Positions 26,704 to 35,803 are shown, counted from the first letter of the stretch. The stretch: DNA of 64,000 nt from Bradyrhizobium septentrionale (GCF_011516645.4 NZ_CP088285.1:1550001-1614000), one strand, 5' to 3'. Translations and numbers: made by a program. Notes: generated by a model not told the origin, from the sequence alone.

Positions 26704-29028
26704 TCAAGCGATCGAGCGCGACGGAACCACGTGCAACTGCTCGTCGGGGCGGCGGCCGTGCGAAGCGTTGAGCAGCTGGCGGATGCGCACCGCGGGAACC
26801 GGCCGGCTGAACAGGTAGCCCTGTGCCTCGGTCACCGCGCCGTCGGCGCTGATCAGTTCGAGCTGCTCGTTGGTCTCGATGCCCTCGACCACGACCGACA
26901 TGCCGAGATCCGCCGACAGCCGCGCCACGCCGCGCAGCAAGGTCAGCGGGCGATCGCTGTCGATGCCTTCGAGGAAGGAGCGGTCGATCTTGACTTTCTG
27001 CAGCGGGAAATTGTGCAGGTAGCTGAGCGACGAGTAGCCGGTGCCGAAATCATCCAGCGAGATCCGCACGCCGAGCGAACGCAGCTGCGACAGCACGTCG
27101 TGGGTCAGCTCGGTGTTGTGCAGCAGCGAAGATTCGGTGATCTCGATCTCGAGACGGTGCGCCGGCAGGCCGGAGACCTCGAGCGCGTAGCGCACCTCGC
27201 TCAGCACGTCGCGCTGATGGAACTGCTGCGGCGAGAAATTGACCGCGACGCTGACCGCCTCGGGCCACTTCATGCACTCCATGCAGGCCTTGCGCAGGAT
27301 CCAGCGGCCGAGATCGACGATCAGGCCCATGTCCTCGGCCACCGGGATGATGTCGACCGGCGAGACCGTGCCGCGCGCCGGATGGTTCCAGCGCAGCAGC
27401 GCCTCGCAGGTCGAGACCTTGCCAGATTTGAGGTTGATCAGCGGCTGGTAGAACAGCTCGAATTCCTCGTTGGCGAGCGCCTTGCGCAGATCGAGCTCGA
27501 GGATGCGGCGGGCCTCGACGATTTGCGCCATCTCGTCGCGAAAGAAGCAGAAGGTGCCGCGGCCGTCGGCCTTGGCGCGGTAGAGCGCCATGTCGGCGTT
27601 CTTCAGCAGCGTGTCGGCGCCGACACCGGGGGCCGTCATCGCGATGCCGACGCTGGCGCCGATCTCGACCAGGTGGTTGTCGATCTTGTAGCGCTCGCTG
27701 AGGCGGTCGACGATGCGCCGCGCCAATGCAGCGGCGTCCTCGTGCGAGTGGATGTTCTGCTGGAACACCACGAACTCGTCGCCGCCGAACCGCGCCACGA
27801 AGTCCTCCGGCCGCAGCATCTCGCGCAGCCGCTCGGCGACCGCGCAGAGCAGCTGGTCGCCGCAGGGATGGCCGAGCGTATCGTTGACCTGCTTGAACTG
27901 GTCGAGGTCGACGAACAGCAGCGCGGAGCGGTGGTCGCCGTGCTGCATGGTGAGCAGCCGGCCGATCTCGTCGCGGAAATTGACGCGGTTGGGCAGCGCG
28001 GTCAGCTCGTCGTAGCGCGCGAGGTGGCTGATCCTGGCCTCGGCGTCCTTGCGCTCGGTGATGTCCTCGACCAGCACGACGGTGCCGCCGCCGGCCATCG
28101 GCTGGAAGGTCCAGTCCAGCGAGCGGTTCTTGGCGGGATCGGGGTCGCTGGTGACGATATCGCCGCGCTGCGAACTCTCGATCTCGTACAGGATCTGCTG
28201 CGCGGCCGCGGCGGAGATCGAGCCGGACAGGACGCAGGCGTTGCAGATGTCGGTTGCGCTGGCGCCGCGCTGCACGAAGTCGTCCGACAGCTGCATCATC
28301 TCGATGAAGCGGTGGTTCATCACCGCAAGGCGGCCGTCGGCGCTGAACATGCACAGGCCGTGCGGCATGTTGTTCAGCGCGGTATCGAACTGGCCCGCCA
28401 GCGCAGCCTCGCGCTCCTTGGCGATCCAGGCGTTGACGTAGATCCGCTGCAGGCTGGTGGTGAGGTGGCGGATGGCGCTGAAAAACACCAGGCTGAGCAG
28501 CGCAAGCGCGATGTGATAGGGACCTCCGACATACATCAGCGCCGCGATCAGGGGACCGATCGACATCAATAGATGCAGGTGGAAGATCTGCGGCCGGCCG
28601 AAGGTCCGCCCCACCCCCGCCGAGGTGTAGGCGACCACCGTGGTCACGCACAGCATGTGGGCGGCAGCATCGTTGGTCGTGAGCAGCACGGCGGCGCCCC
28701 ACAGGCCGAGCGCAATGCCGTAGGCGAGGCTGCCGATCCGGTAGCGCTTCTCCCACGCCTCGGACTCTTCGACCGTGAGCCGGGAATTGCGCTGCTGGTA
28801 GCGGTACATCTGCCACGCGCGCGCCAGACCGACCACGATGAACAGCGGCACGCACAGCCAGGACAAGAGATTGCCGGTGACGAACGCGATCACGGCGCCC
28901 GCAATGGCGGGGCCGAAGGCGCCGAAGATCATGGGCGCGGGGTTCATGAACAGGGAATCGACCAGCGCCGCGGAGATCGTCGGCGACATCGATCGGTCCG
29001 GTTCTCCCGTCTGACTTGCAAACTGCAT
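26704..29028 (-). CDS. Membrane diguanylate cyclase/phosphodiesterase (GGDEF-EAL)
   Basis: A 774-residue c-di-GMP signalling protein. The N-terminal 200 residues hold several membrane helices (for example FGPAIAGAVIAFVTGNLLSW), then a PAS-like region (about 210-320, MPHGLCMFSADGRLAVMNHRF). The GGDEF domain (about 340-495) has RFGGDEFVVFQ, an intact A-site, and the EAL domain (about 505-750) has CEALLRWNHP and DDFGTGYSSLSYL, both with the residues needed for phosphodiesterase activity. Either or both activities may be live. It separates tolB from the FeeM-like gene and pal, which is not the usual tol-pal order. The start is uncertain: a second Met lies 13 codons in. Confidence 0.92.
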   Translation of the reverse strand: MQFASQTGEPDRSMSPTISAALVDSLFMNPAPMIFGAFGPAIAGAVIAFVTGNLLSWLCVPLFIVVGLARAWQMYRYQQRNSRLTVEESEAWEKRYRIGSLAYGIALGLWGAAVLLTTNDAAAHMLCVTTVVAYTSAGVGRTFGRPQIFHLHLLMSIGPLIAALMYVGGPYHIALALLSLVFFSAIRHLTTSLQRIYVNAWIAKEREAALAGQFDTALNNMPHGLCMFSADGRLAVMNHRFIEMMQLSDDFVQRGASATDICNACVLSGSISAAAAQQILYEIESSQRGDIVTSDPDPAKNRSLDWTFQPMAGGGTVVLVEDITERKDAEARISHLARYDELTALPNRVNFRDEIGRLLTMQHGDHRSALLFVDLDQFKQVNDTLGHPCGDQLLCAVAERLREMLRPEDFVARFGGDEFVVFQQNIHSHEDAAALARRIVDRLSERYKIDNHLVEIGASVGIAMTAPGVGADTLLKNADMALYRAKADGRGTFCFFRDEMAQIVEARRILELDLRKALANEEFELFYQPLINLKSGKVSTCEALLRWNHPARGTVSPVDIIPVAEDMGLIVDLGRWILRKACMECMKWPEAVSVAVNFSPQQFHQRDVLSEVRYALEVSGLPAHRLEIEITESSLLHNTELTHDVLSQLRSLGVRISLDDFGTGYSSLSYLHNFPLQKVKIDRSFLEGIDSDRPLTLLRGVARLSADLGMSVVVEGIETNEQLELISADGAVTEAQGYLFSRPVPAVRIRQLLNASHGRRPDEQLHVVPSRSIA

Positions 29029-29212
29029 TGTGAGAGCGCGCGTCCTTTTCAGCTCGCACTCTTACTGATCGCAGGTGAAGTCTTTCTGAGGGAATATCGT
29101 TAGCAAGTCCTTGCCGCGCACCATTGACGATCGAAATTCGGCATAAGATTCAGTGCGCTAGGTAAGAAGTGCCGACCGGCCCCGGGGTTCCGCGGAGCAG
29201 GTCTGCGCCAGC

Positions 29213-30571
29213 TCACGACAACAGCGGCGACCAGGCGGGATCGGAGGCAAATCCGGGCGTCGGCACCCGCAGCTCGTTGCGGCCGGAGACGTCGATGGTG
29301 TACAGCGACGGCCCGCTGTTGCCGCCGGGATCGCGGAAGAACATCACGACGCGCCCGTTCGGCGCAAAGGTCGGGCCTTCATTGTGGAAGCCCGAGGTCA
29401 GGATGCGCTCGCCCGAGCCGTCCGGCTTCATGATGCCGATCGCGAACTGCCCGCCGCCCTGCTTGGTGAAGGCGATGTAGTCGCCGCGCGGCGACCACAC
29501 CGGCGTCGAATAGGTGCCGTCGCCGAACGAGATGCGCTGCGCTGCACCGCCGGTCGCCGGCATCACATAGATCTGCGGCTTACCGCCGCGATCGGATTCG
29601 AAGCAGAGCCGCGTGCCATCTGGTGCATAAGATGGAGAAGTGTCGATCGCCGGCGTGTCGGTCAGCCGCGTCATCGACTTCGAGCGCAGATCCATCACGA
29701 ACAGGTTGGAGTTGCCGCCCTGCTGCAGGCTCATGATGACGCGCTGGCCGTCCGGTGAGAAGCGCGGCGAGAACGACATGCCCGGGAAGTTGCCGACGAT
29801 CTCGCGCTGGCCGGTCTCGATGTTGAGCAAATAAACGCGCGGGTCGCCCTGCCCGAACTCCATATAGGTGATTTCCTGGGTCGACGGCGAGAAGCGCGGC
29901 GTCAGCACGAGATCCGTGCCGCGGGTCAGATAGCGCACATTGGCGCCGTCCTGGTCCATCAGCGCCAGCCGCTTGACGCGGCGATCCGCCGAGCCGCTCT
30001 CGTCGACGAACACGACGCGGGTATCGAAATAGCCCTTCTCGCCGGTCAGCCGCTCGTAGATCTGGTCGGAGATGATGTGGGCGATGCGCCGCCAATATTC
30101 AGCCGAGGTGTCATATGACTGGCCGGCGAGTTGTTGGCCGGTATTGACGTCCCAGAGCCGGAATTCCGCTTTCACGCGCCCGTTGGCCTGACGCGTCATA
30201 CGCCCCACCACCAGCGCCTGCGCCTTGATGCTGGTCCAGTTATTCAGGTTCGGCGGCGCGTCGATGTTGACCTGCTTCTCGAGAAAAGCCGCCTGGTCGA
30301 TCGGCGCGAACAATCCGCTGCGTTTCAGATTGTTGGTGATGACCTGCGAGACGCCAACGCCGACTTCGGTATCGCCGGGCGTACCGGCCGAAAAATTCGG
30401 GATCGCGATCGGCAACGGTGCGAAATCGCCTTCTGGAATAATCACCTTCTTCGGCGCCTGCGCCCATGCGCCGCGGCTTCCGGCGAGCGCGCCGAGCGCG
30501 GCCATTCCGGAGATCATCTGTCGGCGGTCGAGGCGAAACGTCATTGCACGCAAATCATTTTTATCGGTCAT
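29213..30571 (-). CDS. tolB: Tol-Pal system protein TolB
   Basis: Periplasmic beta-propeller protein (452 aa) that links TolA and Pal. It starts with a Tat-like signal peptide ([20 protein letters not shown], ending GAWAQ). Then comes a TolB-N domain (about 40-165, including [16 protein letters not shown] and [14 protein letters not shown]). The six-bladed propeller (about 190-452) has repeated blade motifs such as [41 protein letters not shown] and [11 protein letters not shown]. The start at 30571 (MTDKNDLR) is chosen over a TTG ten codons earlier and an ATG nine codons later. It follows tolA by 45 bp. Confidence 0.95.
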   Translation of the reverse strand: MTDKNDLRAMTFRLDRRQMISGMAALGALAGSRGAWAQAPKKVIIPEGDFAPLPIAIPNFSAGTPGDTEVGVGVSQVITNNLKRSGLFAPIDQAAFLEKQVNIDAPPNLNNWTSIKAQALVVGRMTRQANGRVKAEFRLWDVNTGQQLAGQSYDTSAEYWRRIAHIISDQIYERLTGEKGYFDTRVVFVDESGSADRRVKRLALMDQDGANVRYLTRGTDLVLTPRFSPSTQEITYMEFGQGDPRVYLLNIETGQREIVGNFPGMSFSPRFSPDGQRVIMSLQQGGNSNLFVMDLRSKSMTRLTDTPAIDTSPSYAPDGTRLCFESDRGGKPQIYVMPATGGAAQRISFGDGTYSTPVWSPRGDYIAFTKQGGGQFAIGIMKPDGSGERILTSGFHNEGPTFAPNGRVVMFFRDPGGNSGPSLYTIDVSGRNELRVPTPGFASDPAWSPLLS

Positions 30572-30616
30572 TGTCCGTAGACTTTGTTTGCTATTAGCCA
30601 AGCGACACGGTCGCCC

Positions 30617-31546
30617 TCAGGTCTTTCGCTCTGTGAACACCGGCGCGAAATACTTCCATTCGTCGAAGAAGGCCGCCGGCAGATTGTACGGCTGGCATTC
30701 GATGATCGCCCGCAGCGCGCTCTCCTGGTAGACGCGCAAATAGGGCGTCGCCGGCGTGCCTTCCGGCACCGGCATGCCCTCGAGCGAGCCATCGCGCTTC
30801 AGTTTGATCGCGAACACGGCCTCGGTCTGCTGCGCCTCGATGCCGCCATAGGGCTTCTTCCAGCAGCGTTCGACCTGCTGCTTGAACATCGCGCCCCAGG
30901 TCGCGGAATTGTCGGCGGCCTTGCCCTTTGCCGTGCCGAGCGCGGCGTTGGCGTTGAGCGTATCGCCAGTCATCGACGCTCGCGTCGGGTCGCGCTTGTC
31001 GAGCAATGCAGCGATCTTGCTCTGGTCGAAGGTGCGCTCCTTCGGCTTCTGCTCCGGCGGCGGCTTAGCGGCCTGCTCAACCGGCTTCTGCGGCTTCTTC
31101 TCTTCCTTCTTGATCGCTTCCGCGATCGGGTCGGGCTTCACCGGATCGGGCTTCTTCTCGACCGGCTTCGGCTCTTCCTTCGGCCTGTTCTCGACCTTCT
31201 TCGGCGGATCCGGCTTCTTCTCTTCCGGCTTCTCCACCTTCGGCGTCGGCGGTGGGGCCGTATCGGTCACGACCGGCGGCTTCTTGTCGTCGATCTTGCC
31301 GACGGCGTCATCCATCGGCTTGGCCTCGGCGACCTTCTCGACCAGCGGCTTCGGATTGTCCTTCTTGCCGTCCTTCTGGCCAGCCATGACATGGGACAAT
31401 TGGTCCGGCGAGATCACGTCGACGGCGACGGACTCTTCTTCCGGCATCACGTACGCCTTGGTCGACCACGTCACGAGACCCCACCCGATCACGAGGACGT
31501 GCAGGGCAATCGATGCCGCCAGAGTCTTGTCGACCTTGACCTTCAA
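30617..31546 (-). CDS. tolA: TolA-like cell envelope protein
   Basis: Inner-membrane-anchored TolA (309 aa) that spans the periplasm and transmits force to TolB-Pal. One N-terminal helix (about 10-27, LAASIALHVLVIGWGLV) is followed by a long Lys/Pro/Glu-rich linker (about 55-190) with many EKKP and PKPVEKKP repeats. The C-terminal domain (about 195-305) has AMFKQQVERCWKKPYGG, IKLKRDGSLEGMPVPEG and RVYQESALRAIIECQPYNLP, which match the TolA/TonB-like C-terminal fold. It is preceded by tolR (37 bp). The linker is typical of the alphaproteobacterial form. Confidence 0.93.
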   Translation of the reverse strand: MKVKVDKTLAASIALHVLVIGWGLVTWSTKAYVMPEEESVAVDVISPDQLSHVMAGQKDGKKDNPKPLVEKVAEAKPMDDAVGKIDDKKPPVVTDTAPPPTPKVEKPEEKKPDPPKKVENRPKEEPKPVEKKPDPVKPDPIAEAIKKEEKKPQKPVEQAAKPPPEQKPKERTFDQSKIAALLDKRDPTRASMTGDTLNANAALGTAKGKAADNSATWGAMFKQQVERCWKKPYGGIEAQQTEAVFAIKLKRDGSLEGMPVPEGTPATPYLRVYQESALRAIIECQPYNLPAAFFDEWKYFAPVFTERKT

Positions 31547-31583
31547 TTCAAGCTTCCTCGTGCCGCTTGCCGCACATGGTTGC

Positions 31584-32051
31584 TTATCCCCCCTCCGGGA
31601 TAATCACGATATTCGCCTTGAAACCCGCGGCCCGGACCTCTCCGAGCAATTTCATCATATCCGTGTAACAGACGTCCTTGTCGCCACGCAGATAGACCAC
31701 TCTTTCAGCATCCGACCGGGCTTCCCCAATAGCCTTGATCTTGGCCGGAAAATCGGCGGCCGTGATCGGGGCATCGCCCAGATAGAGCTCAACGTTCGAG
31801 TTGCAGCCGCCGCCGGTGCGCTTGACCGACAGCGTCAAGGGCGGCTGGTTTGACGAGATCGACTTGCCGCCGCTGGCGACCGGCAGGTCGATGTCGATAT
31901 TCGAGGTCATCAGCGGCGCCGCCACCATGAAGATGATCAAGAGCACCAGCATCACGTCGACCATCGGCGTGACGTTGATCTCGGCCATCACCGGCTTTCG
32001 TCCGCCGCGGCGACGCCCGCCGCCGCCGGACCCTGCCATGCTCATCGCCAT
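31584..32051 (-). CDS. tolR: Tol-Pal system protein TolR (ExbD family)
   Basis: Proton-channel subunit (155 aa) partnering TolQ. A Gly/Arg-rich N-terminus precedes AEINVTPMVDVMLVLLIIFM, a single helix with the conserved membrane Asp that carries protons. The rest is the periplasmic ExbD domain (about 45-150), including RVVYLRGDKDVCYTDMMKLL and AGFKANIVIIPEGG. It lies 34 bp after tolQ. The ATG at 32051 is the first of two possible starts (a second lies two codons later). Confidence 0.95.
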   Translation of the reverse strand: MAMSMAGSGGGGRRRGGRKPVMAEINVTPMVDVMLVLLIIFMVAAPLMTSNIDIDLPVASGGKSISSNQPPLTLSVKRTGGGCNSNVELYLGDAPITAADFPAKIKAIGEARSDAERVVYLRGDKDVCYTDMMKLLGEVRAAGFKANIVIIPEGG

Positions 32052-32085
32052 GATCGCACACTCGCCAAAGTGACTATCATCTGTC

Positions 32086-32799
32086 TCAGCCCCGCTCGTC
32101 GATCTGACGCGACAGGATGGCGGAGAACTCGTCGGCGAACCCCTCCAGGCGCTGGGCCTGCCGGTTCACCTCCGAAGTGAACTTATTGTAGAAAATAGTC
32201 GCCGGAATTGCGGCAATCAGGCCGATTGCGGTCGCAAATAGCGCCTCCGCGATGCCCGGCGCCACCACCGCGAGCGAGGTGTTTTTCGAGGCCGCGATCG
32301 ACTGGAAGCTCGACATGATGCCCCAGACGGTGCCGAACAGGCCGACAAAGGGGCCGGCCGAGCCCACGGTGGCGAGCACCAAAAGCCGCCGTTCCAGCCG
32401 CTCTACCTCCCGGGCGATCGAGACGTTCATGACCTTGTCGATCCGGGCCTGCAGGCCGGCAAAGGACCGCGACTGGCTCTCGAAGGAGCGCTTCCACTCC
32501 CGCATCGCCGCCACGAAACAGGCCGCCATCGACTGGGTCGGCTTGGCCGAGAGCGCCCGGTAGAGTTCCTCGATCGACTGGCCGGACCAGAACGCCTGCT
32601 CGAACTTGTCCATCGCCCGCTTGGTGCGGGCATAGAGCAGGATCTTGTCGATGGCGATCGCCCAGACCCACACCGAGCAGGACAGAAGTCCCAACATCAC
32701 GCATTTGACGACCCAATGGGCCTGCCAAAACAATGCGATCAGCGACACATCGCTCGATGCCAGTGGCAACGTCGACTGAGCCACGTCGGCGGGATTCAT
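32086..32799 (-). CDS. tolQ: Tol-Pal system protein TolQ (ExbB family)
   Basis: Inner-membrane proton-channel subunit (237 aa) that energises TolA. Three membrane helices are evident: about 28-47 (KCVMLGLLSCSVWVWAIAID), about 135-160 (VLATVGSAGPFVGLFGTVWG), and about 175-200 (VVAPGIAEALFATAIGLIAA). The segment GLFGTVWGIMSSFQSIAAS is the MotA/TolQ/ExbB signature. The start at MNPADVAQS was chosen because the 21 upstream codons look like leader DNA. It is the first gene of the tol run here. The commonly preceding ybgC thioesterase gene is absent from this window. Confidence 0.95.
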   Translation of the reverse strand: MNPADVAQSTLPLASSDVSLIALFWQAHWVVKCVMLGLLSCSVWVWAIAIDKILLYARTKRAMDKFEQAFWSGQSIEELYRALSAKPTQSMAACFVAAMREWKRSFESQSRSFAGLQARIDKVMNVSIAREVERLERRLLVLATVGSAGPFVGLFGTVWGIMSSFQSIAASKNTSLAVVAPGIAEALFATAIGLIAAIPATIFYNKFTSEVNRQAQRLEGFADEFSAILSRQIDERG

Positions 32800-33160
32800 C
32801 GGCAATATCCTCTCAACGCAAGTGTCCCTATCAGGCGGGCCGCCAATCGGCACCGGTTCCACGGCCGCGTATCAGGCGCGGCAAAACTGCGCGAGAGCCT
32901 CTTACATCTGTCGCATGGGGGGCCCGTCCAAAAGCCGGGCCCTGCTTCCCCTGCCAACATGTCAAAACGAGGGCTTTTCGCGCGGCATTCCGACCCTAAC
33001 CAAACGCTAATCATGGTTAAGGCGAGGTTACCAAAGGGAAATTTGGAGGCGGGAAATGCCGCCGGAGGAGGGAGTTGGCGGGTTCCCGGGATGAACGGTT
33101 TCCGCCGGATGGAGGGGGGACGCCTTCCCATGTCGTCCCGGCCCCGTACGCAATTGCGCA
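32800..33160. promoter_or_regulatory. Upstream region of tolQ, with a possible CtrA-like site
   Basis: No gene was found between tolQ and the IS1182 element. The sequence CTAA-N7-CTAA at 32996-33010 has the 7-bp spacing of the CtrA box (TTAA-N7-TTAA) but differs at both first positions. A GGTTAAG half-site lies just to the right. No strong -35/-10 pair was seen. The tolQ promoter must lie within this stretch or inside the insertion. Confidence 0.25.
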
Positions 33161-34612
33161 CTAGGAGCCCGTCCAGATATGTTTTCGTGACGGGCATTTG
33201 TTGTAGAGTAGCAGGCTCAGGCTGCGTTTGCGAGGTTGAACAGCTTGAGGAGGTTATGGACGGTGCAGATCATTGTCCACTCGGCGCGCACTTTCTCGAT
33301 GCCCCGCAACAGGAACTGGCGGAAGCCTCTTGCCTGTTTGATCTGCCCGAACACCGGCTCCACCACTTGCTTTCGCAATCGGTAGGGTGTTTCGAAGCCG
33401 CCATCGTCGATCTTCTTTCGCATGGCCTGTGTCAGCGGGCCGCCGACTTTTCCGTTCGCTACTGTCGGGTGTTTGGCGCGTCCGGGCGCGACATAGCCAT
33501 CGATGCTGCGTGTGTCGAGCGCTTCGAGATTGGCTTCGCTGCAGTAGCCGGAATCCGCTGAGGCCTGCCGCGGCTTGCGGCCAAGATTGCTCTCGATGGC
33601 CTCGATCAGGGGCACCAACTGGCCCTGATCGCTGCCGTGCTGGGTCAGTTCTTGCGCGACAATGATCTGGGCATGTGCATCGACGGCCGCCTGGGCATTA
33701 TAGGCCTGAACGAAGCCATCCTTCGACTTCATGATGCGGCTTTCCGGATCGGTGAAGTTGCGTTGCGCCTTGGGATTGGGTTCCTCCGATGGCAGCGCCG
33801 CCGGTTTGCCCGGCTTCTTGCGGCCTTCGGCCTGGCGCTGCTGTTCCTTTTCGGCCTCGATGCGGCGCTCTTCCTCCGCCGCCAGTTTGGCGTCCGCTTC
33901 CAGCGCCGCCATCGCTTGCTGGATCTTCGCCAGCCGTTTCTGCTTGTCGACGGTCCAGTCCGGCAGTTCGTCGCTGTTGCCGAAAGTCTCATCCTCCGAG
34001 GCATCCGCCGCCTCGGCGGCCGCCAGCATGCGAGCGACCTCGGCCTTCAATTCCGCCTCGCGCTTCTTCATGCGCTCATAACTCATCGCCTTGTGTTTCG
34101 ACGCGTTCGCCTTGATCTTCGTACCATCCAGCGCGACATGACCGAGCTTGACCAGCCCGGCCGTCTCGCACAACTTCAGAACCTGCACGAATAGCGCGCC
34201 GAGCGCCTTCAAATGTCGCTTGCGAAAGTCGCTGATCGTCCGAAAATCCGGCGCATCCAGCGCCACGATCATCACAAAATCGTTCCGCTCCCGGCAGGCC
34301 TTGGCAATCCGACGCGACGAATACAGCCCACTCGCATAGCTATGCAGCAGCAGCGCCACCATCATCCGCGGATCAAACGGCGGCTGCCCAAGCCCGCTCA
34401 CATAGCTGCCCATGATCTCCCTGAGATCGAGGCTCTCCCGCACCAGATCAACCATAAACCGCGAGACATGGCCTTTCGGCACGAAGTCCTGCACATTCGG
34501 CGGCAGAAGCAGCGTCTGATCGATGTTCCAAGGCCGAAAATACTTGCTCATCGCCCAATGTTGAATCAGACCCGACCAGATTTGAACAGCGACTATCCAG
34601 ACAAGCTCCTAG
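33161..34612 (-). mobile_element. IS1182-family insertion sequence, complete
   Basis: A 1452-bp element (counting CTAG at each end) with one transposase gene. CTAG lies at 33161-33164 and again at 34609-34612, fitting a 4-bp target duplication. Just inside, GAGCCCGTCCAGATAT (left) and the inverse of ATCCAGACAAGCTC (right) are imperfect terminal inverted repeats. The transposase frame is intact, so the element may be active. Confidence 0.85.
33217..34551 (-). CDS. IS1182-family transposase
   Basis: DDE transposase of the IS1182 group (444 aa), moving the element that encloses it. The N-terminal domain (about 1-110) starts MSKYFRPWNIDQTLLLPPN and includes RRIAKACRERNDFVMIV. A first catalytic Asp is in LGHVALDGTKIKANASKHKA. 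A Lys/Glu-rich helical insertion follows (about 165-265), then YNAQAAVDAHAQIIVAQELT with another Asp. The C-terminal region (VVEPVFGQIKQARGFRQF) contains the catalytic Glu. The reading frame is complete. Codon use resembles its surroundings. Confidence 0.93.
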   Translation of the reverse strand: MSKYFRPWNIDQTLLLPPNVQDFVPKGHVSRFMVDLVRESLDLREIMGSYVSGLGQPPFDPRMMVALLLHSYASGLYSSRRIAKACRERNDFVMIVALDAPDFRTISDFRKRHLKALGALFVQVLKLCETAGLVKLGHVALDGTKIKANASKHKAMSYERMKKREAELKAEVARMLAAAEAADASEDETFGNSDELPDWTVDKQKRLAKIQQAMAALEADAKLAAEEERRIEAEKEQQRQAEGRKKPGKPAALPSEEPNPKAQRNFTDPESRIMKSKDGFVQAYNAQAAVDAHAQIIVAQELTQHGSDQGQLVPLIEAIESNLGRKPRQASADSGYCSEANLEALDTRSIDGYVAPGRAKHPTVANGKVGGPLTQAMRKKIDDGGFETPYRLRKQVVEPVFGQIKQARGFRQFLLRGIEKVRAEWTMICTVHNLLKLFNLANAA

Positions 34613-34663
34613 GCCGGGACGACACTGAGGATGGCTTTCGATTCAAGTCGTCACACTACGCGG

Positions 34664-34767
34664 TGTCATCACCCGCGCATGCGGGTGATCCAGTATTCCA
34701 GAGACGCCAGTGCTTGAGCCGAGATGCCGCGGCGTACTGGATCGCCCGGTCGAGCCGGGCGATGACA
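34664..34767. repeat. Double-hairpin palindrome (cruciform-like repeat)
   Basis: TGTCATC, a hairpin (ACCCGC/GCGGGT), and GATCCAGTA on the left are matched by TACTGGATC, a second hairpin (GCCCGG/CCGGGC), and GATGACA on the right. The whole 104-bp unit can fold into two arms, each with its own side hairpin. Confidence 0.85.
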
Positions 34768-34850
34768 GTTTGGGTTGGGACGCAGCTTCGCGTTCTCGCG
34801 ACATGTTTTGCCCGAGCTTTGCTCTTCGTTCCGCCCTCCTCTCGCAGAGG

Positions 34851-34959
34851 GCGCAGGGAAAGCCGGGTGCCGATCGCACCCATGGGCCCCGTGCAAAGGG
34901 TAGAAAGCACGGGGGTAGGACCACAGGTGTAACCGGAAACACTCCGGCTTTCCCTGCGC
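34851..34959. repeat. 109-bp repeat with perfect 16-bp inverted ends
   Basis: GCGCAGGGAAAGCCGG (34851-34866) is an exact inverse of CCGGCTTTCCCTGCGC (34944-34959). It appears to be the core of a longer dispersed repeat that continues to about 35,200. Confidence 0.85.
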
Positions 34960-35292
34960 GATGGGTTACGGCTTACTTCGTGCTCTCCCCGGCGAGACTG
35001 GGCTTGCTTGTCACCGCCTTCGCAAGACGCAATTGCGTCTCACAAGAGGACACCGGCCGCTAGGGCGTCAGGACCACACGACTTCACCGTCCGCTTCATG
35101 CGCATTCGTCGACTGCGCAATCACCGTCCACCGCATCCCACACCGCGTTCGTGACGACCGCGAAGCGCCCCTCGATCGGGTGAGACGGGCGAACCATACA
35201 CCGAGTTGCCGTTCCGATAAACCGAAATATTTTTGCGCGAGGGGCTTGCGCCGTCGGGCAACTCAGTGATTGGGGGCGGGCGCCAATCCACT

Positions 35293-35397
35293 CGTCATTC
35301 CGGGGCAGCCCGAAGGGCTGAGCCCGGAATCCATTCATCCACAAACGTTGCGGCGAAATGGATTCCGGGCTCTCGCTTCGCTCGCCCCGGAATGACG
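35293..35397. repeat. 105-bp REP-like palindrome
   Basis: CGTCATTCCGGGGC at the left is mirrored by GCCCCGGAATGACG at the right, with an inner pair GCCCGGAATCCATT / AATGGATTCCGGGC. It lies just downstream of crcB and may end its transcript. Confidence 0.88.
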
Positions 35398-35416
35398 AAG
35401 GAGAAAAGCTCTGCCG

Positions 35417-35803
35417 TCAGCTCAAATGCCGCACGATCGCTAGCCCGGCGAACAGGCCCGCGATCGACAACACGACCGGGCCCGCGACATACAGCGCCGC
35501 AAGGCCGAGCTCGCCGCGCTCATAGAGCACCGCGGTGTCGAGCGAGAAGGCCGAGAAGGTGGTGTAGCCGCCGAGGATGCCGGTCATCAGGAACAGCCGC
35601 CAGGGCTGCGAGGCCTCGCCCTTGAACGCGAGGTAGCCGGCGATCAGACCCATCACGGTCGAGCCTGTGATGTTGATGATGAAGGTGCCGTAGGGAAACG
35701 CGGTGCCGATGCAGCGCGCGCAGGTGACGTTGATCAGCTGGCGCAAGGTTGCGCCGAGACCGCCACCGAAGAAGACCAGGAGATAGCTTCCGAGTTGCCC
35801 CAT
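35417..35803 (-). CDS. crcB: Fluoride exporter CrcB/Fluc
   Basis: Small four-helix membrane protein (128 aa) that exports fluoride as a dual-topology dimer. Hallmarks are the first helix with LLVFFGGGLGATLRQL, the conserved GTFIINITGSTVMGLIAGYL with the fluoride-path Asn, and LFLMTGILGGYTTFSAFSLD with the Thr/Ser/Phe pore residues. The frame is open far upstream across the next gene; the start at 35803 was chosen because homology begins at MGQLGSYLLV. No fluoride riboswitch is seen upstream. It lies beyond a hairpin that separates it from sodB. Confidence 0.94.
   Translation of the reverse strand: MGQLGSYLLVFFGGGLGATLRQLINVTCARCIGTAFPYGTFIINITGSTVMGLIAGYLAFKGEASQPWRLFLMTGILGGYTTFSAFSLDTAVLYERGELGLAALYVAGPVVLSIAGLFAGLAIVRHLS

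Larger units (their letters stand above)
33131..34624. repeat. Intergenic palindrome split by the IS1182 element
   Basis: TGTCGTCCCGGC (33131-33142) and GCCGGGACGACA (34613-34624) are perfect 12-bp inverted arms. Between them, apart from the insertion sequence, only about 18 nt plus CTAG remain, including CGCAATTGCG, which recurs in the repeats near 35.9 kb. The insertion therefore lies in the loop of an older palindrome. Confidence 0.85.
34613..35416. other. 800-bp gene-free stretch made of palindromic repeats
   Basis: Between the IS1182 element and crcB no convincing gene was found. The stretch consists of at least three separate dispersed repeats (34664-34767, 34851-34959 and 35293-35397) and connecting sequence of a long repeat type I recognise from Bradyrhizobium intergenic regions. 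Short open frames here come from the repeats. Confidence 0.7.

Noticed and set aside
26731..28572. 613-codon open frame on the plus strand opposite the GGDEF/EAL gene
   Set aside because: Antisense shadow, rich in Arg, Gly, Val and His with no domain.
34600..35400. Several small open frames in the repeat cluster
   Set aside because: They follow the palindromic repeats and differ in frame; no start signals or motifs.
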